Source of the DNA: Labilithrix luteola
GTDB taxonomy: Bacteria; Myxococcota_A; Polyangia; Polyangiales; Polyangiaceae
DNA length: 64,000 nucleotides
Assembly: GCF_001263205.1 (NCBI RefSeq)
Contig: NZ_CP012333.1
Coordinates: 5,743,001 to 5,807,000, forward strand
Reading direction: 5' to 3'
The notes below the pieces were generated by a model, which had not been told where the DNA came from, did no database searches, and worked only from the letters and a program-made list of their open reading frames with translations. Both the position numbers and the translations under genes were made by a program. The stretch's first letter is position 1; each line of letters starts with the position of its first letter. Positions 53,023 to 64,000 of this stretch are shown one piece after another.

Positions 53023-55548
53023 TTAGGAGCGGGCGCCCACCAGCCCGAGGAGCTGCGTGCGAAGCGGCTCCTCGTACTGCCGTCCCAGGCTCTCGATGTG
53101 GTTGGCCGCTTCCGGCCCACCGAGAAGCGCGAACGAACGCGCGACGGCAAGAATCACGGGCGCCGTCGTCTTCGGGCCCGTCGAGCTTCGCTTCTCCGGC
53201 TTGGTGCCCAGTGCACGCCGCAGAATGCCGATGGCGAGAGGTCGCGCGGCTTCGTTCGCGTCGGCCAAGGCCTCGGCCACGGCCACGCGAAGCAACGTGC
53301 TCGGAGGCTCTCCAGCGAAGATCTGCTCGCCCCTCCGTACGATGTGTTCGTCGATCGCGCGAAGCTCTCGAAGCGCGATCAGCGCCGCGATGCGAACGTC
53401 TTCCTCCGGATCTTTGAGGAAGAGGCCGAAGAGCAACGCGCGCGAGCGATCGCCCCAGAGGCGTACCAGCGGTCCGATGGCGGCACGGCGCACGGCCGGA
53501 TCGCCCCATCGAATGCACGCGGCGACCACCGTGCCGAGCCCCTCGGCCGAAGGTGCGTTGTGGCCGACGTCTTGATCGGGAAGCACCATGCCCCTCAGCA
53601 GGTCTTCGGCGAGGCGCGGGTCGTGTTTGCGTGCCTCTCCAGGTGCGTTCCGCTCGAGCGCCAGAGACACGAGCGGCCATGCTGGAGCACCGATGGCTCG
53701 GAGCGTCGCCACGAAACGAGTTCGCAGGGTGGGCGTGGGATGCGAACGAATGCGCACCGCGTAGAGCGCGTGCGCTGCCGCGAGTCCCAGCATCGACAGG
53801 AAGCGTGGTGCCGCGTCACCCTCGCTCGAGAGCACGTGCTCGGCAGCCGGGCCGAGGAGCGCCGGATCCTCGAGCGTGCGAACGACGCGCGAGGAGAGCT
53901 CGGCGCGCGGATCCGCGGTCGTCTCGGCGACATGACGGAAGATGGCGACCACCCTCGCGAGGGCTTCGTATTCCGCCCGGCTCAACATCACGCGCATCGC
54001 CGCGGCCACGGCCCTTGCTTCGTTGGCGAAGTGGGCAGGTGTGGCCAGGCGCTCGCGCAGTGCCGCGGCCGGATCCGTCGTGAGCAGCGCGGCCAGAGCC
54101 GGAATGTCGACGGGCGCCATGCCGAGCGTGCTCGACGTGCTCGACGTACGCGACGGAACTGGCGACGAAAGCGCCTGGGGCGGAGAGCTTCCTCGCTCCC
54201 TGGCAGATGCCCCTGCTCCGACCGAGTGCAGCTCGAGTCGTGAACCGGCCTCGATGTGTCGAAGCGCTGCGCGCACCTCACGCATGCTGCCCGGACGCTC
54301 GGACGGCCACTTCCGCAGCATTCGCAAGATGAGCTCTTCGAGGCGCGGGTCGACCGGACGGATTAGGGCGGGAGGGGGAGGTGGCTTGTGGAGATGGAGT
54401 TGGGCGACGTCCGCCGGCGTCGGGCCGGTGAACGGCAGCTGACCGGTGGCGAGCTCGTAGAGGATGATGCCGAGCGCATAGATGTCCGACCGGCCATCGA
54501 CCTCGCGCCCTTCGCACTGCTCTGGCGACATGTACGCGGGCGTGCCGACGAGCCCTCGCGTGCCGGTGTGGGCGGCAATGCCGAAGTCGCAGACTTTGAC
54601 GAGCTCGACGGCGCGTCCCTCGTCGTCGTCGGTCTTCACCAAGATGATGTTCGACGGTTTGACGTCGCGATGAACGATGCCGCGGCCGTGCGCGTGGCCG
54701 AGACCCGCCGAAACCTGCATCGCGATGTCGATGATGCGTTCGAGTGGAAGCGCGCCTTCGCGGACGACGACCTCCTCGAGCTCGACACCGCGAAGGAAGT
54801 CCATCGCGAGATAGAGGAGGCCGTCGGGCTCCTGTCCGTAGTCGAAGATGCGGACGACGTTGGCGTGATCGAGTTGGCTGACGGCGAGCGCCTCGGCTTG
54901 GAAGCGCGCGCAGAACGCGAGGTCGCGGCGAAAGCGCTCGTGGAGCACCTTCACGGCGAGCGGAGTGCCGAGCTGCTTGTGACGCGCGCGGTAGACGACG
55001 CCCATGCCGCCCGTTCCGACCTGCTCTTCGACCACGAACTTACCGCCGGCGAGCTCTCGACCCGTCAGATCCTCGGCAAGGAGCTCGTCATCGGCCTCTT
55101 GCGGCGGACGGACCAAGTCGCGCGTGTGATGTGCCGTGAGGGTGGCCGGGCGAGCGCGAGTCGCGCGCAGCGAAGGCATGCCGCGAACGGACGACGGAGG
55201 TGCCGACGAGGGCGACGGTGGAAAGGACGCGCTCGGTCTCGGCGCGTTGATCGGCGGCGGCGGCTTGGACGATGGGGGGCCCGCACGGAGCGGGTCGTAC
55301 GCGCGCAAGCGCAATGGAAAGCCGCGTTCCGTCGGTGCGCCCACGGGCTGCGCCATCACGAGGAGGGGCTCGGGGTTGCCCGGCGTCGTCACTTCCAGGA
55401 CGTGAAGCGACGCGTCGCCTGGCGGGTCGACGAGCGGAACGAGAACGGTCCGTCGAGCTCGAGCGAACTCCTCCACCATTCTCCGTGCGTCTTCGTCCGC
55501 GAGCTCGGCGACCAGGACGGGCAGGAGGACGTCGGCGTCGTCGGACAC
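53023..55548 (-). CDS. Hanks-type Ser/Thr protein kinase with HEAT-like tail
   Basis: 841 residues. A roughly 80-residue N-terminal domain (LLPVLVAELADEDAR, then EPLLVMAQPVGAPTERGFPL) is shared with the kinase at 55970. After a Pro-rich linker the kinase core runs about 170-435: VGTGGMGVVY, Lys200, HRDVKPSN (Asp295), CDFGIA (Asp321) and TPAYMSPEQ. All catalytic residues are present. A HEAT-like C-terminal half follows (about 500-841). Cytosolic, no transmembrane segment. It is paired head-to-head with its paralog. Confidence 0.92.
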   Translation of the reverse strand: MSDDADVLLPVLVAELADEDARRMVEEFARARRTVLVPLVDPPGDASLHVLEVTTPGNPEPLLVMAQPVGAPTERGFPLRLRAYDPLRAGPPSSKPPPPINAPRPSASFPPSPSSAPPSSVRGMPSLRATRARPATLTAHHTRDLVRPPQEADDELLAEDLTGRELAGGKFVVEEQVGTGGMGVVYRARHKQLGTPLAVKVLHERFRRDLAFCARFQAEALAVSQLDHANVVRIFDYGQEPDGLLYLAMDFLRGVELEEVVVREGALPLERIIDIAMQVSAGLGHAHGRGIVHRDVKPSNIILVKTDDDEGRAVELVKVCDFGIAAHTGTRGLVGTPAYMSPEQCEGREVDGRSDIYALGIILYELATGQLPFTGPTPADVAQLHLHKPPPPPALIRPVDPRLEELILRMLRKWPSERPGSMREVRAALRHIEAGSRLELHSVGAGASARERGSSPPQALSSPVPSRTSSTSSTLGMAPVDIPALAALLTTDPAAALRERLATPAHFANEARAVAAAMRVMLSRAEYEALARVVAIFRHVAETTADPRAELSSRVVRTLEDPALLGPAAEHVLSSEGDAAPRFLSMLGLAAAHALYAVRIRSHPTPTLRTRFVATLRAIGAPAWPLVSLALERNAPGEARKHDPRLAEDLLRGMVLPDQDVGHNAPSAEGLGTVVAACIRWGDPAVRRAAIGPLVRLWGDRSRALLFGLFLKDPEEDVRIAALIALRELRAIDEHIVRRGEQIFAGEPPSTLLRVAVAEALADANEAARPLAIGILRRALGTKPEKRSSTGPKTTAPVILAVARSFALLGGPEAANHIESLGRQYEEPLRTQLLGLVGARS

Positions 55549-55969
55549 GCCGTCATTCTAAACAGACCTTCGGTCGCAGGTGCTTACATCTTCCGCGTCG
55601 GCGACGTGACATCGCAAAAGTGAAATCGCGCATTGCAGATTCACGATGTGGCGCCTCTCGACGCGAGGTCCGCAAAATCAGGCAGGCGCAGGCGCAGGCG
55701 CAGCGAGCCAGCCAGCCAGCCAGCCAACCAAGCCAGCCAGCCAGCGGGTCAATGTGGCCCACTCGTGCCCGCTCAGTCGGTCGGACGTGAACGATGGAGC
55801 GGAGCGTACCTGGACAGTCGCTCGGGGTGAGCGTACGTCGCATCCCTCGTCCACGTCGGGGCGGATATGTGTCCATTCCCTTCCCGCGAGCGCGACCTTT
55901 CAGAAGCGTAACGATTCGCTCCGTTGACCACGAAAAGCGAGGATGAGATCCTAAAGACAGTCTCTTCGC
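55549..55969. other. Intergenic region between the two divergent kinase genes
   Basis: 421 nt without a gene, containing microsatellite-like repeats (55684-55745). It should hold the promoters for both kinases. No strong box found. Confidence 0.5.
55684..55745. repeat. Short tandem repeats: 6-bp GGCGCA and 4-bp GCCA
   Basis: AGGCGC-type units are followed by a long GCCA run with one CCAAC interruption. The tract could slip in length and change promoter spacing between the kinase genes. Confidence 0.9.
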
Positions 55970-58630
<2,661 letters not shown>

Positions 58631-58829
58631 CTAGCCGCGGGCTGTCGTCCGACATCGCCTACAGGAAACGCCTTGGGTACATCCGCTCCTGCAAGGAAGT
58701 TCGTACCACGCAAAAAGTACGGATGGGGGAAGGGCGAAGGTTCGCGATCCGCCGTAGCAGCCGGGCTCGCGACGGACGTCACGGAGCTTGCATGGTGAGG
58801 CCGACTTCCGGTTTGCTCCCGAGGCGAGG

Positions 58830-61800
58830 ATGAAGAAGAGCGTCTGTGTGAGGTGGGTGACCGGCCTTGCCATGGCGTTGGCGACTTGGGCATGCAGCCA
58901 AAGCAAGCCCGAGGCCGGCGACCCTGGTGGGACGAACCCGTCGGGCCCCGTCGATGCCTGTTCGACCCCGAACGAGGGCTGCCCTTGCGATGAACCGGGC
59001 AAGGTCGTGGATTGCGGGCACGTCGAGCTCCGATCGGGGGACTACGTTTCGTGCACGATGGGCCGCCGGACCTGCACCGGCGCCACGTGGGGCGCGTGCA
59101 TCGGCGACCAAGTCACGACGAAGCGCTTCGCCGGCGGTGGCGATGGTCTCCACTTCAACGACCTCGCCGTGGGCGCCACGGCTTGCACCGATCCGTGTGA
59201 CCCGTACTGCCAGAACTACGTCGACACGACCGACGCGATGACGGCCCCGCCGGGCTTCACCATCGACGGTGGTCTCGCGGTGACCGGCACCGGGCCCACC
59301 GGCACCGTTCCCGCGTCGATCCAGACCACGACCAACGGCGACTCCACGTGTGGCGCCGCCCAGAACCTCCACTCGAATCCGTGCAACGCCAACCCGCTCA
59401 CGGCCTGCCAGCAGGACTACCGGTGCGATACCGCGACGAACAGCTGCGTTTGGAACGGCGGCGAGGGCTACTTCGACCCGACGGCCGGCGGCGCCGACCT
59501 GACCATCGGCGCGGCGTGTGACATCGGCTGGGGCAACATCGTCCCGGTCTGCAACCGTGGTTCGGTAAGCATCGCCGCCGGGGCGAAGATCAACGTCTAC
59601 CTCCAGGGCATCGGTCAGACGCCGAACGGCTGTACGGCCAACACCGCGCCTCCGGACTGCACGATGCCGGTGCCGACGAGCGGCCTCGCTCCTGGCAGCT
59701 GTCTCAACGTCGTTTGCACGGTCCCCGGCGACAAGTTCGCCATCGTCAACCCGCCGGGCAGCCCGGGCGGCGTGACCGAGGCCGCCGGCCGATGCGCGAA
59801 CAACGCGGCCTTCGCCAGCACGTCGGGAGCGCCCGGCTGTGCGACCTGCCAGTCGTGCAACACCACCATCAAGGGGCGCGTCATGGACCCCGGCATGACG
59901 GTCGGCCTCAACGGCATCACCGTCTTCCAGCCGAACCGCGCGCTCGCAGCTATCCCGGACAACGTTGGCGGCGCTACGCGCCCGCCGTGTGACACGTGCG
60001 ATTCACTCCTCGACCCGACGAGCTTCTCGACGGGCGTGAACTCGGGCATCGACGGCGCCTTCACGCTCACGCGCGTCGCGCCCGGTCCGAACCAGAAGAT
60101 CGTCGCGCAGACGGGGCGCTGGCGCCGCGTCACCACGATGGACATTCCGGCGTGTCAGACGACGAACCTCGCGGACGACGCCATCCGCATGCCGAAGAAC
60201 CGGCGCGAAGGCGACATCCCCAAGATGGCGCTCGTCGAGGCTTCGCGTGAGGCGCTCGAGTGTTGGCTCCTCAAGGTCGGCATGGATCCCAACGAGATCT
60301 GGCCGCGCGGCGGAACGGCACCGGGCGACACGCAGCCGAACCAGGCCCGCATCCAGCTCTACCAGAACAACGGCATGGGCCAGCGCTCGACGTGTGGCGG
60401 CCAGCCGGGCGAGCAATGTACGTCGGGTAGCTCGTGTGCCTCCGGCAGCACGTGCAACGTCGGCGTGAATACGTGTTCGAGCACGTGCGGTGGCAACGCC
60501 CAGGCGTGCTGCGAGAGCGGCACGCCTTGCTCTGGGACGCGCGTTTGCGATCCTGCGACCAACACCTGCAAGACGGGCGGCGGCTTGAATCAGCCTTGTT
60601 TGGCTGGCCGAACGTGCAGCGCGAGCACCCGCGTGTGCGATGGCACGAACAAGTGCGTGACGTGCGGTGGCAACGGCGCGCAGTGCTGTTCGAGCGGAAC
60701 CGCTTGCAGCACTTCCTCGTACGGATGCGAGCTCGCCACGAACACGTGTCAACCGGCTGGCGCCAATGGCCAGCCCTGCAAGGGGGGGACGACCTGCAAT
60801 GCCGGCCTCACCTGCACGAACACCACGGTGAACGGCATCGCCGGCAAGGTCTGCGCGAGCGCGAGCCCTTGCGGCGGCGTCGGGCAGGCGTGCTGCGCGA
60901 GCAACACGTGTGCAGCAGGCCTGACGTGCGGCGGTGGCGGGACTGCCGGTAAGTGTGGCAAGTGCGGTGGCACCGGCGAAGTCTGCTGTCCGGGTGATAC
61001 CTGCACGACGGGAACGTGCGGTGGCGGTGGCGTCGCGGGCCGATGCGGATCGGGCTGTGGCGGCAACGGCGATCCTTGTTGTGGAGGCAACAGCTGCAAC
61101 GCCGGCCTGACATGCGGCGGCGGCGGAACCGCCGGCGTGTGTGGAACCAACTCGTGTGGCGGTAGCGGCCAGGCGTGCTGTCCGGGCAACAGTTGTCTCT
61201 CGCCGCTAAGCTGCAACGGTGGCACGTGCTCCCTCGGCGGAACCGGGTGCGCCTCGCGCCCGACGCCTCCCTACGGTCCTCAGCTCTGGGGCTCGAACGA
61301 GATCAACGAGTTCAGCGCCGTCATCCTGCCGTGCGACGGTCACGAGAACACGTATTTCTCGAACAGTACGTTTGCACCGAGCGCCGCCGAGGCCGCGAAC
61401 ATGCTCGCGTACGCCAACGCGGGCGGCCGTATCTTCATGAACCACCTGACGGCCTCCGCGTCGTGGCTCAACAGCTCGAACGCGCCGACGGCGTGGAAGG
61501 CCAACAACGTCACCACGTGGGGGACGAACAGCACGCCGACCAATCCGGCGGCGGGCTTCGTCTGGGGTATCGGAGGCACGGGCACGGCCGCGCAGCAGAG
61601 CTTCAACAAATGGATCTCGACGTGGGCGCCGTGGGCCGGACCCACGCCTCCTGCCGGCGGTGCGTGGCTCCGTGTCGACGCTCCTCGTACGGACGCGGCC
61701 GTCGTCGGCGCCAACGCTCAGGAGTTCGTCCGTGGCAGGTCGAACAACAGCTGGCCGGCGCCGCCGTACAGCCAGGCGACGGGCGCGACTACGACCGGCA

Positions 61801-62456
61801 CCTACTCGCTGACGTTCTCGTTCGAGACCGGTCCCTCCGGGATCCCGGCAGCGCAGAGCAGCGCGAACACGTGCGGTCGTGTCATCTACAACGGCATGCA
61901 CACGAGCGAGTCTCGTACGGCCAACTATCCGCCGAGCACCGCGGACCAGTTCCCCGTCGCGTGCGATCTCAGCTTCGGCCTCACGCCGGAAGAGAAGGCG
62001 CTCGAGTACCAGTTCTTCCAGCTGACGGCGTGTGCGCTCGGCGGCGCTCCTCCGCCTCCTCCGCCTCCTCCGCCTCCGAGCCTCGCGGAGACGGCCGTGT
62101 TCACGCGCGACTACCAGGCGATCTGCACGGCGGGCTACCGGCCGCGTTGGAACTACTTCTCCTGGCAGGCGACGATCCCGACGGGCACCTCGATGGGGTT
62201 CAAGGCGCAGACGGCGGCCGCGCAGGCGGATCTCGCCGCGGCTCCCCAAGTCGGCGCCGGCAACGCCACCACCTCGACGACCACGTGGACCAGCGATCCG
62301 AACACGATCGAGTGGCACCTCAACAACGACATCCCTGGCAATCGCCTGACCAGCAATAGCTGGCTCCGCATCGAGATGACGTTCCACACGAACGGTTACG
62401 TCTCGCCGGTGCTCCAGAACTGGCGCCAAACCTTCGACTGCATCCCGGCGGAGTGA
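58830..62456 (+). CDS. Cys-rich surface lipoprotein with interrupted GATase-like domain
   Basis: 1,208 residues; ATG 58830 follows GAGGCGAGG and gives a lipoprotein signal (Cys22). A Cys-rich, beta-rich N-terminal half includes a carboxypeptidase-regulatory-like segment (TIKGRVMDPGMTVGLNGITV). The GATase-like fold begins near 463 (IPKMALVEASREALECWLLK), is interrupted by an array of six CGGxxxxCC units (about 522-808), resumes at FSAVILPCDGHENTYF (about 827) and ends with CGRVIYNGMHTSE. A Pro10 tract and a C-terminal beta domain (about 1088-1208) close it. Homologous core with the lipoprotein at 47724. The array would be disulphide-rich at the cell surface. Confidence 0.78.
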   Translation: MKKSVCVRWVTGLAMALATWACSQSKPEAGDPGGTNPSGPVDACSTPNEGCPCDEPGKVVDCGHVELRSGDYVSCTMGRRTCTGATWGACIGDQVTTKRFAGGGDGLHFNDLAVGATACTDPCDPYCQNYVDTTDAMTAPPGFTIDGGLAVTGTGPTGTVPASIQTTTNGDSTCGAAQNLHSNPCNANPLTACQQDYRCDTATNSCVWNGGEGYFDPTAGGADLTIGAACDIGWGNIVPVCNRGSVSIAAGAKINVYLQGIGQTPNGCTANTAPPDCTMPVPTSGLAPGSCLNVVCTVPGDKFAIVNPPGSPGGVTEAAGRCANNAAFASTSGAPGCATCQSCNTTIKGRVMDPGMTVGLNGITVFQPNRALAAIPDNVGGATRPPCDTCDSLLDPTSFSTGVNSGIDGAFTLTRVAPGPNQKIVAQTGRWRRVTTMDIPACQTTNLADDAIRMPKNRREGDIPKMALVEASREALECWLLKVGMDPNEIWPRGGTAPGDTQPNQARIQLYQNNGMGQRSTCGGQPGEQCTSGSSCASGSTCNVGVNTCSSTCGGNAQACCESGTPCSGTRVCDPATNTCKTGGGLNQPCLAGRTCSASTRVCDGTNKCVTCGGNGAQCCSSGTACSTSSYGCELATNTCQPAGANGQPCKGGTTCNAGLTCTNTTVNGIAGKVCASASPCGGVGQACCASNTCAAGLTCGGGGTAGKCGKCGGTGEVCCPGDTCTTGTCGGGGVAGRCGSGCGGNGDPCCGGNSCNAGLTCGGGGTAGVCGTNSCGGSGQACCPGNSCLSPLSCNGGTCSLGGTGCASRPTPPYGPQLWGSNEINEFSAVILPCDGHENTYFSNSTFAPSAAEAANMLAYANAGGRIFMNHLTASASWLNSSNAPTAWKANNVTTWGTNSTPTNPAAGFVWGIGGTGTAAQQSFNKWISTWAPWAGPTPPAGGAWLRVDAPRTDAAVVGANAQEFVRGRSNNSWPAPPYSQATGATTTGTYSLTFSFETGPSGIPAAQSSANTCGRVIYNGMHTSESRTANYPPSTADQFPVACDLSFGLTPEEKALEYQFFQLTACALGGAPPPPPPPPPPSLAETAVFTRDYQAICTAGYRPRWNYFSWQATIPTGTSMGFKAQTAAAQADLAAAPQVGAGNATTSTTTWTSDPNTIEWHLNNDIPGNRLTSNSWLRIEMTFHTNGYVSPVLQNWRQTFDCIPAE

Positions 62457-62459
62457 TCG

Positions 62460-63128
62460 ATGAAGCTTCTCGTTCCCACCGGCGTGCTCGGCTTCGCGTT
62501 CGCGTTCGCGCTCGCGGCGGGCTGCTCGAACTCGGATCGACCGGCTCCGGCAGAGATCGGCTCGGGTAACAATACGCCCGGAAAAACGACGGGCACTACG
62601 GGCGAGACCCTGGCCGACAGCGGCTCGAGCGGCTCGAGCGGCACGGTGACCGATCCCGACGCGCCGTTCGATCCGGCCGCCTGCACCGACCCGCCGGAGC
62701 TCGGCAATCCTCTCCAAGAGCTCGGCGAAAAGGGCGCGGCGCCGACTCCGAGCGGCGGCGAGATCACCGCGGGCACCTACATTCTCGACGAGATGTACAA
62801 GAGTGTCGGCGGCGACACGTCGGGCGGCCCCGGCGAACAGAATCCCACGCCTGGAACCGGCCCCACGGGGCATTTCGCTCAGAAGACGATCGTGCTCAAG
62901 GGAGGCAACTTCTCCTTCCTCGAGGCGGAAGGCGAGGGGAGCGCGAACAACATCGGCGCTCCGGTCTACTCCGCGGGCACTTACGTCGCGCAGGGCACGA
63001 ACATCGTGCTGACCAAGCGCTGTGAAGGCCAAAGCGGTGCCGTGACGTACGGCTACTTCGCCTCCGGCCTCGCGCTCACGCTGTTCCGCGACGCCTCGCG
63101 GCGCGAGGTTTATCACCGCAAGCCTTGA
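62460..63128 (+). CDS. Small lipoprotein, downstream partner of the Cys-rich lipoprotein
   Basis: 222 residues, starting 3 nt after the previous stop, so probably co-translated. Signal ends AFALAAGC (Cys22). Gly/Ser/Thr-rich linker with SGSSGSSG (about 25-70), then a beta domain (ITAGTYILDEMYKSVGGD, then GTNIVLTKRCEG). No family recognised. Its operon position suggests it works with the 1,208-residue lipoprotein. Confidence 0.7.
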   Translation: MKLLVPTGVLGFAFAFALAAGCSNSDRPAPAEIGSGNNTPGKTTGTTGETLADSGSSGSSGTVTDPDAPFDPAACTDPPELGNPLQELGEKGAAPTPSGGEITAGTYILDEMYKSVGGDTSGGPGEQNPTPGTGPTGHFAQKTIVLKGGNFSFLEAEGEGSANNIGAPVYSAGTYVAQGTNIVLTKRCEGQSGAVTYGYFASGLALTLFRDASRREVYHRKP

Positions 63129-63166
63129 GATCGAACGGGAAGCACGTCCTTTGCTAGAGTGCGGGC

Positions 63167-64000
63167 GTGCCTTCAGACGAGGATGTAGAGGGGCCGCCGC
63201 TCAGCCGCCCGTCCGCGACCGTGACTCCGACCCAAAAGCGGGCTCTCGTCTGGGTCGTTCTCCTCTCGTTCGCACTCGCGGCGTGGGTCGCTTCGCCTCT
63301 TTGGGTTTCGATTCTGCTCGGCGTCATCCTCGCCGTCTCGACCCATCGGACCTACGACAGGCTCCGCCGTCGCGTCGAGAAGAAGCGCGCGCCTTTGATT
63401 GCCGCGCTCCTCACGCTGGGAAGCGGCATTCTCGTGGCCGCCCTCAGCGCCGGGATCGTTTTCCTCGCGGCGAACGAGCTCGCGACACTCGTGGCCCACT
63501 TCAGCAGCGCCGGCGCGGGATCCCTCGCCGGCATCGTGGGGGAGCGCGCCGAGCACGTCATTCGTGAGTTGGGGATCGATACGCAGCGTCTCTACGAGTG
63601 GGGACGGAGCCAGCTCGCTGCCGCCGCGCAGTATGCGGCTGCAACGGCTGCCGTGATTCTCCGCAAGACGAGCTTCGCAGTGCTCGGCCTCGTCGTGACG
63701 CTCGTCACGATGTACTACATGCTGATCGAGGGCCAGGACCTCACGCGTCGGATCGAGCTCATCTCTCCGCTCGAGCCTCGTCATACGCGCGCGCTTCTCG
63801 ACGAGGCGCGCGAAGTCGGACGAACGGCCTTCATCGGAACGCTCGGCACCGCAGCCGTCCAAGGAGTCATCGCCGGCGTCGGCTATGCGATTCTCGGCGT
63901 GCCGCATCCAGTCACGTGGGCGGTGGCCACGGCGCTCGCGTCGTTCTTGCCCGTCATCGGAACCGTGCTCGTCTGGGGGCCTCTCGCGGGCTACCTCCTG
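63167..64000 (+). CDS. AI-2E family transporter (PerM-like), truncated by window edge
   Basis: GTG at 63167; 278 codons before the window edge and no stop. Multiple hydrophobic segments include LVWVVLLSFALAAWVASPLW, LGSGILVAALSAGIVFLA and ASFLPVIGTVLVWGPLAG, the last being the family signature near the C-terminal end. Members are membrane efflux proteins of the AI-2E superfamily; the ligand here is unknown. It follows the lipoprotein pair by 38 nt. Confidence 0.85.
   Translation, partial: MPSDEDVEGPPLSRPSATVTPTQKRALVWVVLLSFALAAWVASPLWVSILLGVILAVSTHRTYDRLRRRVEKKRAPLIAALLTLGSGILVAALSAGIVFLAANELATLVAHFSSAGAGSLAGIVGERAEHVIRELGIDTQRLYEWGRSQLAAAAQYAAATAAVILRKTSFAVLGLVVTLVTMYYMLIEGQDLTRRIELISPLEPRHTRALLDEAREVGRTAFIGTLGTAAVQGVIAGVGYAILGVPHPVTWAVATALASFLPVIGTVLVWGPLAGYLL

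Overview
The window is high-GC, gene-dense bacterial chromosome. It fits a Myxococcota genome, probably of the Polyangiales/Labilithrix type. The supporting features are two Hanks-type Ser/Thr kinases with HEAT-like tails, an FHA-containing sigma54 activator, many lipoproteins, a Cys-rich repeat lipoprotein, a PilZ-like domain of the Myxococcus paralogous type, and long antisense mirror ORFs typical of GC-rich coding DNA. I see no rRNA, tRNA, CRISPR array, IS element or prophage. Taxonomy is inferred from gene content only.

Layout. 1-9.5 kb: envelope genes (an edge-truncated lipoprotein, an Omp85-like barrel, DUF423, TerB-like, a lipoprotein) and a VolA-type lipase-fold lipoprotein followed by a FadL-type fatty-acid channel. 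9.5-15.3 kb: SWIM-SNF2 helicase, hemolysin III, and a LysR regulator divergent from an NAD-epimerase. 15.3-20.5 kb: a minus-strand operon of five genes joined by 4-bp stop/start overlaps (ABC-F ATPase, methyltransferase, TruC-like pseudouridine synthase, two DTW/TapT proteins), apparently a tRNA-modification and translation unit. 20.8-24.4 kb: a metzincin-like lipoprotein, an FHA-sigma54 activator and a small K+-channel-like protein. 24.4-33.1 kb: a YqiJ-like OB-fold membrane protein, a flotillin, and a 1,870-residue AAA ATPase ending in a PilZ-like domain. 33.2-38.8 kb: a second Omp85-like barrel, Bpt, a KGG stress protein, a small barrel, a group-2 sigma factor and YqeY.

39-47.6 kb reads as a stress and homeostasis block: M50-CBS site-2 protease, FtsH, glycine-zipper protein, UspA, DUF2267, OsmC and MgtA. 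Good GG-N10-GC (sigma54-like) promoters lie before the DUF2267-osmC pair and the KGG gene, and a weaker one before the M50 protease.

47.7-63.1 kb holds surface lipoproteins and signalling proteins: a GATase-like-fold lipoprotein, a 160-bp nested inverted repeat, a coiled-coil/HEAT protein, a Ser/Thr/Ala-rich hypothetical, two head-to-head paralogous Ser/Thr kinases, and a 1,208-residue lipoprotein in which a Cys-rich array interrupts the fold seen in the earlier lipoprotein. The window ends inside an AI-2E-family transporter.

The best leads for something undescribed are the flotillin/OB-fold/AAA-PilZ module with its neighbouring channel-like gene, the five-gene RNA-modification operon with a TapT-degenerate DnaQ-like fusion, and the conserved-fold enzymes lacking a key catalytic or metal-binding residue (VolA-like Gly770, metzincin-like Gln326).
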